Shown: positions 34,201 through 43,421 of the stretch, in pieces
Numbering within the stretch: the first letter of the stretch is position 1
Layout: each line of letters opens with the position of its first letter
NCBI RefSeq assembly: GCF_000794385.1
Contig: NZ_JTJB01000001.1
Span: forward strand, 183,105-247,104
Length of the DNA stretch: 64,000 nt
Origin: Thermus sp. 2.9
Lineage (GTDB): Bacteria > Deinococcota > Deinococci > Deinococcales > Thermaceae
Direction: 5' to 3'
Notes under the pieces: model-generated
The model's database searches: none
The model's input: only the letters and a program-made list of their open reading frames with translations
What the model was told of the DNA's origin: nothing
Translations under genes and position numbers: made by a program

Positions 34201-36180
34201 TACCCCTCCTGGGCCCGGCGCTCCTGGACGATCTTTTGCGCCAGGTGCGGGGGCACCTCGGCGTAGTGGCTGAACTCCAGGGTGTAGGCCCCGGCCCCCC
34301 CGGTGAGGCCCGGCAGGGTCTTGTAGTACTCCAGCACCTCGGCCAAGGGCACCTCGGCCCGCACGGCGCTCAAGGCCCCCTCCTGCTCCATGCCCAGGAT
34401 GCGGCCCCTACGGGCCTGGAGGTCGGAGAGGATGTCCCCGACGCGCTCCTGGGGGGCTAGGACCTTGATCTGGTAGATGGGCTCCAAGAGGACCGGGCTC
34501 GCCTCCGCCATCACCTTTTTGAAGGCCAGGCTGGCGGCGATCTGGAAGGCCAGGTCGGAGGAGTCCACCTCGTGGTAGGAGCCGTTATAGACGATGGCCT
34601 TGAAGCCCATCACCGGGTAGCCCGCCAGGACCCCCTTCTTGGCGGCCTCGAGGATCCCCTCCTCAATGGCCTCCTGGTACTTGCTGGGGATGACCCCCCC
34701 GGTGATGCGCCACTCAAAGCTGTACTCGGGGGCGGGCTCCAGCCTGAGCCACACGTCCCCGTACTGGCCGTGCCCGCCCGTCTGCTTCTTGTACTTGCCC
34801 TGCCCCTCCGCCACCTTGCGGATGGTTTCCCGGTAGGGCACCTTGGGCACGGAGAACTCCACCTCCACCCCGTAGTCGGCCAGGCGCTCCTTGGCGGTGG
34901 TGAGGTGGAGCTCCCCATGCCCCCATAAGAGGAACTCCCCGGTTTCCTCCTGCCTTTCCAACTTGAGGCTTGGGTCCTCTTCCAAAAGCTTCCTTAAGGC
35001 CTCCCCCAGCTTGGCCTCGTCCGTGCGCCCCTTGGGGCGTAGGGCCACGGGCACGTTGGGCTCCGGCAGACGGGCGAAGGGCACGGCCTCGCTTTCGGGC
35101 TTTTCCCCTTGCCAAAGGATCATGCCCCGGTGGAGGGTGTCCGCCTTGGGAAGGCCCAAAATGTAGCCCGCCTCCGCCTCCTCCACCTCCAGGAGGTCCT
35201 TGCCCATGGGCACGTAGAGGTGGGGTAGGCGCACCGCCCCCGCCTCGCTTTGCAGGGTGTCCCCGGGCTTGAGCCTTCCCCGGTAGAGGCGGACGTAGGC
35301 CACCTGGCCCATGAAGGGGTCCACCTGCACCTTGAAGACCTTGGCCAAAGGGGAGCCTTCCCCGAAGCGCTCCTCGGGGGAAGGGAAGGCCTCCAGGATC
35401 AGGTCCAGAAGGGGCAGGACGCCGATGCCCGTCTCCCCCGAGGCCAGGGCCACGGGGTAAAGGAGCCCCCGCCGCACCGCCTCGTGGAAGGCCTTTTCCA
35501 GGGCCTCCCCCGTGACCTCCTCCCCTTCCAGGTACTTCTCCAAAAGGCCCTCGTCCGTTTCCACGATGGCCTCCAGGACCTCCTGGCGGAAGCGCTCCGC
35601 CCGGGCCTTCTCCGCCTCGGGCGGGGGCACCTCCACCTCCTTGCTCCCCTCGAGGCGGTAGGCCTTGCCGTGGAAGACGTCTATAAGCCCCACCCAACGC
35701 CCCCCCTCGTAAAGGGGCAGGTCAATGGGGAGGATGGGGCCCAGGGTGGCCCGGAGGTCCTCCAGAAGGGCGTAGTAGTCCCCGCCCTTGTCCAGTTTGG
35801 TCACCACCACCATCCGGGGCAGGCCCAGGCGCTCGGCCACGGTCCAGGCCCTTTCCGTCCCCACCTGGACCCCGCTTTCCGCGGACACCGCCACCAAGGC
35901 GGCGTCCGCCGCCTCCAAGGCCCCCCGGATCTCCCCCACGAAGTCCCCGTAGCCGGGGGCGTCCAGGAGGAAGATGCGGTGGTCCTTGTAGCGCAAGGGG
36001 GCCACCCCGGTGCGCACCGTGGTGCGGTGGAGCTTGGCCTCGGGGGTGTAGTCCGTGGTGGTGGTGCCCTCCTCCACCCGGCCCATCCGCTCCTTGGCCC
36101 CCCGTGTGGTAGAGGAGCGCTTCCGTTAGCGTGGTCTTGCCGCTTCCCGCGTGGCCCACCAGGGCAAGGGTACGGATCAT
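34200..36180 (-). pseudogene. fusA2: EF-G paralogue (EF-G-2) with a frameshift at a C6 run
   Basis: Translational GTPase of about 660 residues, very like T. thermophilus EF-G-2. The start at ATG 36180 reads MIRTLALVGHAGSGKTTLTE (P-loop) as far as LLYHTG. The frame is then lost at six Cs (36098-36103; six Gs on the coding strand). Removing one base continues directly into AKERMGRVEEGTTTTDYTPEA and DAPGYGDF (G3), TKLDKGGD (G4), and domains II-V with no further breaks. The span of 1981 bases is one more than a multiple of three. Because about 630 downstream codons are intact, a sequencing error or recoding is likelier than a dead gene. Confidence 0.75.
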
Positions 36181-36201
36181 GGTCCCTCCTTCTTGGTGCC
36201 C

Positions 36202-36209
36202 ATAGTATA
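36202..36209. promoter_or_regulatory. Overlapping divergent -10 elements between EF-G-2 and the JAMM gene
   Basis: The segment CATAGTATAG reads TATACT on the minus strand (36204-36209) and TAGTAT on the plus strand (36203-36208). Each gene then has a leader with its own ribosome site (GGAGGG and AAGGAGGGGG). The two polymerases would compete for the same melted region. Confidence 0.5.
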
Positions 36210-36227
36210 GGGCCAAGGAGGGGGCGA

Positions 36228-36611
36228 TTGTCCCAAGTTCTCTACGTGCCCAGAAGGCTTCTGGAGGAAACCCGGGCCCACCTCCTGCGGGAGGCCCCCC
36301 GGGAAGGGGTGGGGCTTTGGGCGGGCAGGCGGGAGGTGGAGAGGGTCATCCCCCTCCCCAACGCCCATCCCCACCCCCTCACGGCCTACCTGGCGGAGCC
36401 TTTAGCCCTCCTGAAGGCCCTGAAGGCGCTGGAGGGCCAGGGCCTGAGCCTCCTGGCCATCTACCACTCCCACCCCCATGGCCCCGCCTTCCCGAGCCCC
36501 ACGGACGTCCGGGAGGCCCGCTGGCGGGTGCCCTACGTCATCTTCGGCACCGACGGGGTTAGGGCCTTCCTCCTGCCCGAGGGCGAGGAGGTGGCCTTGG
36601 CGGTCCTATAA
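36228..36611 (+). CDS. JAMM/MPN-domain metalloprotease-like protein (Mov34 family)
   Basis: A 127-residue protein with the JAMM motif HSHPHGPAFPSPTD and an upstream Glu in HLLREAPREGVGLWAG, the zinc-site elements of bacterial Mov34/MPN proteins. These release ubiquitin-like proteins such as MoaD, ThiS or TtuB, or cleave cysteine-carrying sulfur carriers. In Thermus such a protein could process TtuB conjugates (inference). TTG 36228 is chosen for the AAGGAGGGGG site 3 bases before; the open frame extends far upstream antisense to EF-G-2 and is rejected there. Its stop overlaps the alaS -10. Confidence 0.83.
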   Translation: MSQVLYVPRRLLEETRAHLLREAPREGVGLWAGRREVERVIPLPNAHPHPLTAYLAEPLALLKALKALEGQGLSLLAIYHSHPHGPAFPSPTDVREARWRVPYVIFGTDGVRAFLLPEGEEVALAVL

Positions 36612-36612
36612 T
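36607..36612 (+). promoter_or_regulatory. -10 element of alaS (consensus TATAAT, leaderless)
   Basis: A perfect TATAAT that contains the stop region of the JAMM gene, 7 bases before the alaS ATG at 36620. The clearest example of the leaderless pattern in the window. Confidence 0.65.
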
Positions 36613-36619
36613 CAAAGGC

Positions 36620-39262
36620 ATGCGCACGGCGGAGATCCGCGAGAAGTACCTATCTTTCTTTGAGGGCAAGGGCCATTTGCGCCTGCCTTCCTTTAGCCTC
36701 ATCCCCGAGAACGACCCCTCCCTCCTCTTCACCTCCGCGGGCATGGCCCCCCTAAAGCCCTACTTCCTGGGAGCCAAACCCATCTTCGGGGGCAAGGAGT
36801 GGCGCAGGATCACCACCTGCCAGGAGTGCCTCCGGGTGGGGGACATTGAGAACGTGGGCCGCACCTCTCGGCACAACACCTACTTTGAGATGCTGGGGAA
36901 CTTCTCCTTCGGGGATTACTTCAAAAAGGAGGCCATCCTCTGGGCCTGGGAGTTCCTCACGGAGCACCTCAAGTTGGACCCGAACCGCCTTTGGGTCACG
37001 GTGTACGAGGACGACGACGAGGCCTACGCCATCTGGCGCGACCTGGTGGGGGTGCCGGAGGAGAGGATCGGCCGCTTCGGCGAGGACGAGAACTACTGGC
37101 CGGGCGGGGCCATCACCCACGGGCCCAATGGGCCCAGCGGCCCCTGCTCGGAGATCTTCTACGACCGGGGCCCGGCCTTCGGCACCCCGGACGAGACGGG
37201 GCCCAACACGGGAAGCGGGGACCGCTTCGTGGAGATCTGGAACCTGGTCTTCACCCAGTACGACCGCCAAGGCCCCATCCCCGGCCCCGGCATCCTCAAG
37301 CCCCTGCCCCAGAAGAACATAGACACGGGCATGGGCCTTTACCGGGTGGCGGCCATCCTCCAGGACGTGGAGGACTTCTACCGCACCGACACCTTCTTCC
37401 CCCTCATTGAGCGGGTGGCCCTGTGGAGCGGCAGGCCCTACGAGGGGAAAAGGAGCGTGAGCCACCGGGTCATCGCCGACCACGTGCGGGCCGTGGTGGC
37501 CGCCTTGGCCGACGGGGTGACCTTCTCCAACACGGGGCGGGGCTACGTGATCCGCCGCCTCCTCCGCCGGGCCCTGCGGCACGGCTACCTGCTCGGGCTT
37601 TCCGAGCCCTTCCTGTACAAGCTCGCCCCCTTGGTGGCGGAGCTTTTGGGCGACTTCTACCCGGAGATGCGGGAAAACCTCCCCTCGGTGGAGAAGCAGG
37701 TCCGCCTCGAGGAGGAGCGCTTCCTGGAAACCCTGGAAGGGGGCTTGAAGCGCCTAGACCTCCTCCTCTCCGGGCTCAAGCCGGGGGAGGCGCTTCCTGG
37801 GGAGGAGGCCTTCCGCCTTTACGACACCTACGGCTTCCCGTTGGACCTCACGGTGGAGATCGCCGCCGAGCGGGGCTATGGCGTGGACACCGAGGGCTTT
37901 AGGCAGGCCCTGGAGGAGCAGCAGGAGCGCTCCCGGGCCGCCATGGCCTTTGAGCGGGAGATCTTCAAGAAAAGCGCCCAGGTCCTGGAGGAGCTTTACG
38001 CCGAGCGGGGGGCCACGGAGTTTTTGGGCTACGGCACCCTCGAGGCCGAGGCCGAGGTCTTGGCCCTCCTCGCCGGGGACCAGAGCCTCGAGGAGGCGGG
38101 CCCCGGGACCGAGGTCCAGGTGGTCCTGGACAAGACCCCCTTCTACGCCGAAGGGGGCGGGCAGATCGGGGACTTCGGCCTGTTGGAGTGGCCCGGGGGT
38201 AGGGCCTGGGTGGAGACCACCCAGAAGACGGACAGGGGCATCTTCCTCCACAAGGCCAAGGTGGAGGAGGGCGTCCTTAGGGTGGGGGAGAGGGTGCGGG
38301 CGGTGGTGGACCCCAAAAGGCGCGACACCGAGCGCCACCACACCGCCACCCACCTCCTCCACGCCGCCCTTAGGGCCGTCCTCGGCCCCCACGTTCGCCA
38401 GGCGGGAAGCCTGGTGGCCCCGGACCGGCTCCGTTTTGACTTCACCCACCCCGAGCCCTTGGCCCCGGAGGAGCTTGCGCGCATAGAGCTCCTCGTCAAC
38501 CGCTGGATCATGGCGGACTTCCCCGTCACCTGGCGCTACATGCCCCTGGAGGAGGCCCGGAAGGAGGGGGCCATGGCCCTCTTCGGGGAGAAGTACGGGG
38601 AGGTGGTCCGGGTGGTGCGGGTGGAGGGGAGTCCCTTGCCGGGCCTGGAGTCCAAGGAGCTCTGCGGTGGCACCCACGTGCGCCGCACCGGGGAGATCGG
38701 GGCCTTCCTCATCGCCAAGGAGGAGGCGGTTTCCGCCGGGGTGCGCCGGGTGGAGGCGGTGGCGGGGGAGGCGGCCATCCGCTTCGCCCGGGGCGCCCTA
38801 AACCGCCTGAAGGCCCTCGCCGAGAGGCTTTCCGCCGGGGAAAGCGCCCTGGAGGAGCGGCTGGAGAAGCTCTTCGCCGAGCTTAAGGCCAAGGAAAGGG
38901 AGGTGGAAAGCCTTAAGGCGCGGCTGGTGCAGGTGGAGCTCAAGAAGGAGGTGGCCCTTTTGGAAAAGGGCGGCCTCCGCTACGCCGTGGTGGAGATGTC
39001 GGGGCTGGACGGGGAGGCCCTGCGCCAGGCGGCGGACGAGCTGGTGGAGCGGGGGGCCGACCTCGCCCTGGTCCTCTCCGGGGGGCGTGCGGCCCTAAAG
39101 CTTTCCAAGCGGGCCCAGGAGCGGGGCCTCGAGGCGGGAAGCCTCTTCCGCGCCCTCACGGAAAGGGCGGGGGGCCGGGGGGGCGGCAAGGGGGCCTTGG
39201 CCCAGGGGGCGGGGCTGGACCCCGCGCGGGCCAAGGAAGCCTTGCCCGAACTCCTCCCCTAA
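36620..39262 (+). CDS. alaS: Alanyl-tRNA synthetase
   Basis: An 880-residue class II synthetase charging tRNA(Ala). The catalytic domain is at the N-terminus (SFFEGKGHLRLPSFSLIPENDPSLLFTSAGM, motif 1-2 region, GPSGPCSEIFYDRG). The editing domain has HTATHLLHA and CGGTHVRRTGEIG (zinc/editing site), and the C-Ala domain is at the end (GGRGGGKGALAQGAGLDP). No breaks; the length is normal. Confidence 0.97.
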   Translation: MRTAEIREKYLSFFEGKGHLRLPSFSLIPENDPSLLFTSAGMAPLKPYFLGAKPIFGGKEWRRITTCQECLRVGDIENVGRTSRHNTYFEMLGNFSFGDYFKKEAILWAWEFLTEHLKLDPNRLWVTVYEDDDEAYAIWRDLVGVPEERIGRFGEDENYWPGGAITHGPNGPSGPCSEIFYDRGPAFGTPDETGPNTGSGDRFVEIWNLVFTQYDRQGPIPGPGILKPLPQKNIDTGMGLYRVAAILQDVEDFYRTDTFFPLIERVALWSGRPYEGKRSVSHRVIADHVRAVVAALADGVTFSNTGRGYVIRRLLRRALRHGYLLGLSEPFLYKLAPLVAELLGDFYPEMRENLPSVEKQVRLEEERFLETLEGGLKRLDLLLSGLKPGEALPGEEAFRLYDTYGFPLDLTVEIAAERGYGVDTEGFRQALEEQQERSRAAMAFEREIFKKSAQVLEELYAERGATEFLGYGTLEAEAEVLALLAGDQSLEEAGPGTEVQVVLDKTPFYAEGGGQIGDFGLLEWPGGRAWVETTQKTDRGIFLHKAKVEEGVLRVGERVRAVVDPKRRDTERHHTATHLLHAALRAVLGPHVRQAGSLVAPDRLRFDFTHPEPLAPEELARIELLVNRWIMADFPVTWRYMPLEEARKEGAMALFGEKYGEVVRVVRVEGSPLPGLESKELCGGTHVRRTGEIGAFLIAKEEAVSAGVRRVEAVAGEAAIRFARGALNRLKALAERLSAGESALEERLEKLFAELKAKEREVESLKARLVQVELKKEVALLEKGGLRYAVVEMSGLDGEALRQAADELVERGADLALVLSGGRAALKLSKRAQERGLEAGSLFRALTERAGGRGGGKGALAQGAGLDPARAKEALPELLP

Positions 39263-39268
39263 AGGGGT

Positions 39269-39274
39269 TAGGAT
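39269..39274 (+). promoter_or_regulatory. -10 element of the membrane protein/ruvX/mltG run
   Basis: TAGGAT directly after alaS, 6 bases before ATG 39281. No -35 seen. Confidence 0.5.
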
Positions 39275-39280
39275 AAGCCC

Positions 39281-39967
39281 ATGGCCGAACTCCTGAGCGC
39301 TTTGGCCGTGGCCCTTTCCTGGGGCCTTTTCGCCCTCACCTGGGGGCGTTACCGCAAGCGCCCCTCCCTCCACAACGCCCTCTACAGCCTCGGCCTGCTG
39401 CTTTTCGCCCTGGGGGTTTCCGCCGAGCTTCTGGCCCGCCTCCTGGGGGCCTGGACCCCTGCGCTTTACCGCCTTTGGTACCTGGTGGGGGCCATGCACG
39501 GGGTGACCTTCTTGGGCCTGGGGAGCCTGGCCCTCCTCAACCCTCGGGCGGCCCGGGGCCTCCTCCTTCTCCTGAGCCCCTTCATCCTTTACGGGCTCCA
39601 CTTGGTCCTCTCGGCCCCCTTGGACCTAAGCGCCCTCCCCACCCCCCACGCCCCCTCGGGGAAGGCCTTCCCCGAGCCAAGCCTCACTTCCCCCCGGCTT
39701 TGGACCATCCCCTTTAACCTCCTGGGCACCCTGCTCCTGGCTGGGGTGGCCCTGTACACCACCCTCCTCTTCTGGCGGCGAAACCCGTTGCGGGCCCAAG
39801 GCACGGCCCTCATCTTCGTGGCCGCCTTGGTCCTGGCCTCCACCAGCACCCTCAACCGGTTGGGGGTGGTGGGCCTGGAGGAGCTGGGGCGGGCCCTCGG
39901 GGTGGCCCTCCTCTACCTTGGGGTGGTCCTGGCGGACCGGTCAGCCTATGCGGGTGGGCGCGCTTGA
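39281..39967 (+). CDS. Multi-pass membrane protein of unknown function
   Basis: A 228-residue protein with about seven hydrophobic helices, spaced like a 7TM protein: [60 protein letters not shown], and so on. A soluble loop ([19 protein letters not shown]) separates the fourth and fifth helices. No family recognised. Overlaps ruvX by 20 bases. Confidence 0.7.
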   Translation: MAELLSALAVALSWGLFALTWGRYRKRPSLHNALYSLGLLLFALGVSAELLARLLGAWTPALYRLWYLVGAMHGVTFLGLGSLALLNPRAARGLLLLLSPFILYGLHLVLSAPLDLSALPTPHAPSGKAFPEPSLTSPRLWTIPFNLLGTLLLAGVALYTTLLFWRRNPLRAQGTALIFVAALVLASTSTLNRLGVVGLEELGRALGVALLYLGVVLADRSAYAGGRA

Positions 39968-40355
39968 CGTGGGGGAGGCCCGCATCGGCCTGGCGGTGGG
40001 GGAGGAGGGAAGCCCCTTCGCCTTCGGCCGGGGGTACCTGGTGCGGAGGGGCCTCGAGGCGGACCTCGAGGCCATCCTGGACTTCGTGCGGCGGGAGGGC
40101 TTAGGGAAGCTTTTGGTGGGCCTTCCCTTGCGCACCGACCTCAAGGAAAGCGCCCAGGCCAAGCGGGTCCTTCCCCTGGTGGAGGCCTTAAGGGCGCGGG
40201 GGGTGGAGGTGGAGCTTTGGGACGAGCGCTTCACCACCAAGCTCGCCCAAAGGCGGCTCCAACACGCCCCCAAGCGCCTGCGCCGGGAGAAGGGGAAGCT
40301 GGACGAGCTGGCGGCCGTGGTCTTGCTGGAGGACTACCTTGCCCGAAGGCTCTAG
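39948..40355 (+). CDS. ruvX: Holliday junction resolvase-like RNase RuvX (YqgF)
   Basis: A 135-residue RNase H-fold protein with catalytic motifs [13 protein letters not shown] (first Asp), [27 protein letters not shown] and [15 protein letters not shown] (last Asp). YqgF acts on 16S rRNA 5' maturation in E. coli and resembles RuvC-type resolvases. ATG 39948 is chosen as the family start (MRVGALDVG); the frame opens earlier at 39918 without homology. The gene overlaps neighbours at both ends. Confidence 0.9.
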   Translation: MRVGALDVGEARIGLAVGEEGSPFAFGRGYLVRRGLEADLEAILDFVRREGLGKLLVGLPLRTDLKESAQAKRVLPLVEALRARGVEVELWDERFTTKLAQRRLQHAPKRLRREKGKLDELAAVVLLEDYLARRL

Positions 40356-41352
40356 GAAGTGGCTCTGGCGGGGGGTTTTGGCCCTTTTCCTCACCTTCGC
40401 CCTCCTCCTGGCCTACGCCCTTTGGCTCTTGGGGCCCACGGGGAAGGAGGCGGTGGTGCGCATCCCCCGGGGGGCCAAGGGGGCGGAGGTGGCGCGGATT
40501 TTGGAGGAGGCGGGGCTTTTGCGCTCGGGCCACCTCTTCTCCGCCTATCTGCGCTTTTCCGGGCGGGAAAGGCGCTTGGTGCCGGGAGTTTACCGCCTTA
40601 AGGGGGAAGGGGCCTTCCGCCTGGCCCGCGCCCTCACCGGGGGGGAGAAGCCCCTGACCCTCACCCTCACCTTCCCCGAGGGGCAAAGGGCCAAGGATTA
40701 CGCCCAGAGGCTCTCCCAAGCGGGGTTGGATGGGGAGGGTTTCCTCCGCCTCGTGGAAAACCCCGGGCCCCTCAAGCCCCCTTACGTGGAGGGGAGGACC
40801 CTGGAGGGCTACCTCTTCCCCGCCACCTACACCTTTGACCTCCTCGCCACCCCGGAGGAGGTGGTGCGGGCCCTGCTCCGCCGCTTTGAGGCGGAGCTCA
40901 CCCCCCCGGTGCGGGCCCTGCTGGCCGAACAGGACCTTTCCGTCCACGCCTGGGTGACCCTGGCCTCCATCGTGCAGGCGGAGGCCGGGAGCGAGGCGGA
41001 GATGCCCTACATCGCCGGGGTCTTCCTCAACCGCCTGGAACGGGGGATGCCCCTCCAGGCCGACCCCACCGTGGCCTACGCCCTGGGCAAGCGCCTCCCC
41101 GAGCTTTCCCGCCCCGCGGGGGATTTCGCCGTGGACTCCCCCTACAACACCTACCGCTACAAGGGCCTTCCCCCAGGCCCCATCGGCAACCCGGGGCGAG
41201 CGGCCCTCCTCGCTGTCCTAAACCCCATCCGCCAGGACGCCCAGGGCCGCCCCTACCTTTACTTCTTCCACGCCCGAGGGAAGCTTTTCCTCAACACCGA
41301 CTTCGCCGGGCACCTTCGGGACCTCGCCCGCCACCGCTACTCCTCCCCGTAG
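40339..41352 (+). CDS. mltG: Endolytic murein transglycosylase MltG
   Basis: A 337-residue membrane-anchored YceG/MltG protein. The TM helix is at about residues 8-32, followed by the LysM-like subdomain ([26 protein letters not shown]). The catalytic domain has Glu in [27 protein letters not shown] and the [15 protein letters not shown] and [18 protein letters not shown] motifs. It cleaves nascent glycan strands to set length. TTG 40339 overlaps ruvX by 17 bases. Confidence 0.92.
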   Translation: MPEGSRKWLWRGVLALFLTFALLLAYALWLLGPTGKEAVVRIPRGAKGAEVARILEEAGLLRSGHLFSAYLRFSGRERRLVPGVYRLKGEGAFRLARALTGGEKPLTLTLTFPEGQRAKDYAQRLSQAGLDGEGFLRLVENPGPLKPPYVEGRTLEGYLFPATYTFDLLATPEEVVRALLRRFEAELTPPVRALLAEQDLSVHAWVTLASIVQAEAGSEAEMPYIAGVFLNRLERGMPLQADPTVAYALGKRLPELSRPAGDFAVDSPYNTYRYKGLPPGPIGNPGRAALLAVLNPIRQDAQGRPYLYFFHARGKLFLNTDFAGHLRDLARHRYSSP

Positions 41353-42173
41353 CGGAGGAGCCTTAGCTGGGCGTAGGCGAAGAGCAGGGTGAGGAGGAGG
41401 ATGACCACGGTGACGGCGGCGGCGTAGCCTAAGCGGAAGTTCTCAAACCCCGCCTCGTAGAGGTAGTAGCCCAGGACCCGGGTGGCCCCGTAGGGCCCGC
41501 CCCGGGTGAGGAGGAAGACGGCGGCGTAGGACTGGAGGGAGAGGATGGTCCCCACCACCACCAAGAAGGCCACCGCCGGGCGCATGAGGGGAAGGACCAC
41601 GTGGCGGAAGGCCTCCCAGGGCCCCGCCCCGTCCACGTAGGCGGCTTCCAGGAGGGTTTTGGGGATGGCCTTGAGCCTTGCCGAGGCCACCAGGACCCCG
41701 TAGCCCAGGTGCCGCCAGAGGGTGAAGAGGACCACCATGACCAGGGCCCAGAACCCCTCCCGGTCCCAGGGGGGGATGGGGAGGAACTGGGCCAGGGCCC
41801 CGTATTCCGGGGTGAAGAGGGTGTACCAACTCAGGGTGGCCCCGCCCAGGGTGACGAGGCCGGGTAGGAAGAGGAGGCTCTTGGCGAAGCGCTCGTAAGG
41901 CATCCCCTCCAGGGCCACCGCCAGGGCTAGGGAAAGCCCCACGAAAAGGGGCAGGGCGAGGAGCATGAACTTAAGGGTTACCCAGAGGCTATTCCAGAAG
42001 GCGGGGTCCTTCAGGAGGTCCTGGTAGTTTTTAAGCCCCACGGGCTTGGGCTCGGAAAGCCCCGACCACTCCCAGGTGGAGAAGCGGATCACGTCCAAAA
42101 AGGGGTAGAGGACGAAGACCCCCAGGGTGAGGAGGGCGGGGAGGGAGAAGAGGACTAAGGGCAGGCGGCGCAC
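41337..42173 (-). CDS. ABC transporter permease (MalF-type, carbohydrate/CUT1)
   Basis: A 278-residue inner-membrane permease with six helices. The EAA loop EAAYVDGAGPWEAFRHVVLPLMRPA contacts the ATPase. The N-terminus (LFSLPALLTLGVFVLYPFLDVIRFS) is typical of MalF/UgpA-like CUT1 permeases. No cognate binding protein, second permease or ATPase is next to it; the neighbour upstream encodes a beta-barrel protein. GTG 42173 begins 1 base after that gene ends, so the two may be co-expressed. The substrate is unknown. Confidence 0.88.
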   Translation of the reverse strand: MRRLPLVLFSLPALLTLGVFVLYPFLDVIRFSTWEWSGLSEPKPVGLKNYQDLLKDPAFWNSLWVTLKFMLLALPLFVGLSLALAVALEGMPYERFAKSLLFLPGLVTLGGATLSWYTLFTPEYGALAQFLPIPPWDREGFWALVMVVLFTLWRHLGYGVLVASARLKAIPKTLLEAAYVDGAGPWEAFRHVVLPLMRPAVAFLVVVGTILSLQSYAAVFLLTRGGPYGATRVLGYYLYEAGFENFRLGYAAAVTVVILLLTLLFAYAQLRLLRYGEE

Positions 42174-42174
42174 G

Positions 42175-42669
42175 CTAGAAGAGGTAGAGGAGGCTTAGGC
42201 GGAAGGGGAAGCGGTCTGAGGTGGCGGCCTCGAGGGCAAGGGGCTCCAGGTAAAGCCGGAGCCCCAGGCCCCAGGCCAGGTGCAGCCCGCTTCCCGTCTG
42301 GTACCCGAGGCCCAAGGTGCCGGAAAGGGCCCCGCCGGGAAGCTCCAGGCTCGCCACCGGGCCCACGTGGGCCCCCAACGGGTAGCGCAGGTCAAGCCCA
42401 AGGCCAAGGGAGGTATAGAAGTCCCCAAGCACGAGCCCAGGGAAGAGGTTGGCCTTGAGGAGGGCGTAGACCTCGGGGCTTGGCGAGAGGAGGGCCTCGG
42501 CGTCTAGCCCAGTGTCAATCCCCAAGGGGCTAAAGGGGAGGAGGAGGCTTCCTTGCAGGTAGGCTCCCTTGTCCGGGGCGTAGCCCACGCCTAGGGTGTT
42601 TTCTGGGTAGGCCGGGGCCTGGGCCAAGGCCAAGCCCAGGAGGAAGAGCAAAGCCAAAAGCCGCTTCAT
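42175..42669 (-). CDS. Probable outer-membrane beta-barrel protein
   Basis: A 164-residue protein with signal peptide MKRLLALLFLLGLALAQA, then alternating short beta segments (LGVGYAP, AYLQGSLLLPF, GTLGLGYQTG, LAWGLGLRLYL). It ends LSLLYLF, where the terminal aromatic residue is typical of barrel strands recognised by BamA. No family recognised. The gene directly precedes an orphan ABC permease. TAGGAT at 42679-42684 on the minus strand is a likely -10. Confidence 0.65.
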   Translation of the reverse strand: MKRLLALLFLLGLALAQAPAYPENTLGVGYAPDKGAYLQGSLLLPFSPLGIDTGLDAEALLSPSPEVYALLKANLFPGLVLGDFYTSLGLGLDLRYPLGAHVGPVASLELPGGALSGTLGLGYQTGSGLHLAWGLGLRLYLEPLALEAATSDRFPFRLSLLYLF

Positions 42670-42689
42670 ATCCCCCCCATCCTACCAGG

Positions 42690-42705
42690 TAGCATGGGCC
42701 CATGC
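42690..42705 (+). promoter_or_regulatory. -10 element and palindrome at the P-loop gene start
   Basis: TAGCAT (42690-42695) lies 6 bases before ATG 42702 (leaderless). The -10 and start codon sit inside the 14-base perfect palindrome GCATGGGCCCATGC (42692-42705). Confidence 0.4.
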
Positions 42706-43421
42706 AGGCGGCCTTTTCCCTGGAGCCTCAAGAAGGCTACCTTCCCGCCAAGGAGGTGCCCCTTCTGGTCCTGGTGGGCCTCACCGGGGTGGGGAAGAGC
42801 ACCCTGGTGGAGGCCTTGGCGCTTCCCCGGCTTCCCGACCGCCGGGAACTCGTGGACCGCCACATCCTCCCCCGCTACGGGGCCAAGCCCCCCCTTCCCC
42901 GGGAGGAGCGCTTCCGCTACACCCGGCTTTTCCGGGAGGAGTTCCCCGGGGGGGTGGCGGAGGTCCTGGCCCGGGGGTACGTGGAGGCCAAGGGCCCCCT
43001 CCTCTTTGACGGCCTGCGGGGAGAAAAGGAGGTGGCCTTCGCCCTGGAGCACCTGCCCCACGCCCGCTTCGTCCTCCTCCACGCCCGGGAGGCCACCCGG
43101 CTCAAGCGCCTTCTTTCCCGCCAGGACGCCTTTGACCGGGTGGCCCTAGCGGAAGGGGAGCTCCAAGCGCTTAGGGAGCTTGCCCGAGGGGTGCTCGCCC
43201 CAGGGGAGCTGGAGGAGGCCTTGGCCCTTGCCCCCCCGGAGGAGGTCTTGGCCAAGCTGAAGATCGTGGCCGAGGAGAAGAAGAACTATGACCCCGAGGG
43301 CCCCTTGCGCCTCTTAAAAGGCCACCCCCGGGCCCTCCTCCTGGACACCGAGGCCCTCTCCCCCGAGGAGGAGGCGCGGGCGGTGCGGGCCTTCCTCCGG
43401 GACCAGGGCCTTTTAGAATGA
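42702..43421 (+). CDS. P-loop NTPase of unknown function
   Basis: A 239-residue protein with Walker A VGLTGVGKSTLVEAL (about residues 25-39) and an ALEHLPHARFVLLHARE Walker-B-like strand. It resembles the AAA/kinase-like P-loop proteins with no fixed name. A Lys-rich IVAEEKKNYDPEG segment lies near the C-terminus. Its stop overlaps the start of the epimerase gene, so the two are coupled. I cannot assign a substrate. Confidence 0.7.
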   Translation: MQAAFSLEPQEGYLPAKEVPLLVLVGLTGVGKSTLVEALALPRLPDRRELVDRHILPRYGAKPPLPREERFRYTRLFREEFPGGVAEVLARGYVEAKGPLLFDGLRGEKEVAFALEHLPHARFVLLHAREATRLKRLLSRQDAFDRVALAEGELQALRELARGVLAPGELEEALALAPPEEVLAKLKIVAEEKKNYDPEGPLRLLKGHPRALLLDTEALSPEEEARAVRAFLRDQGLLE

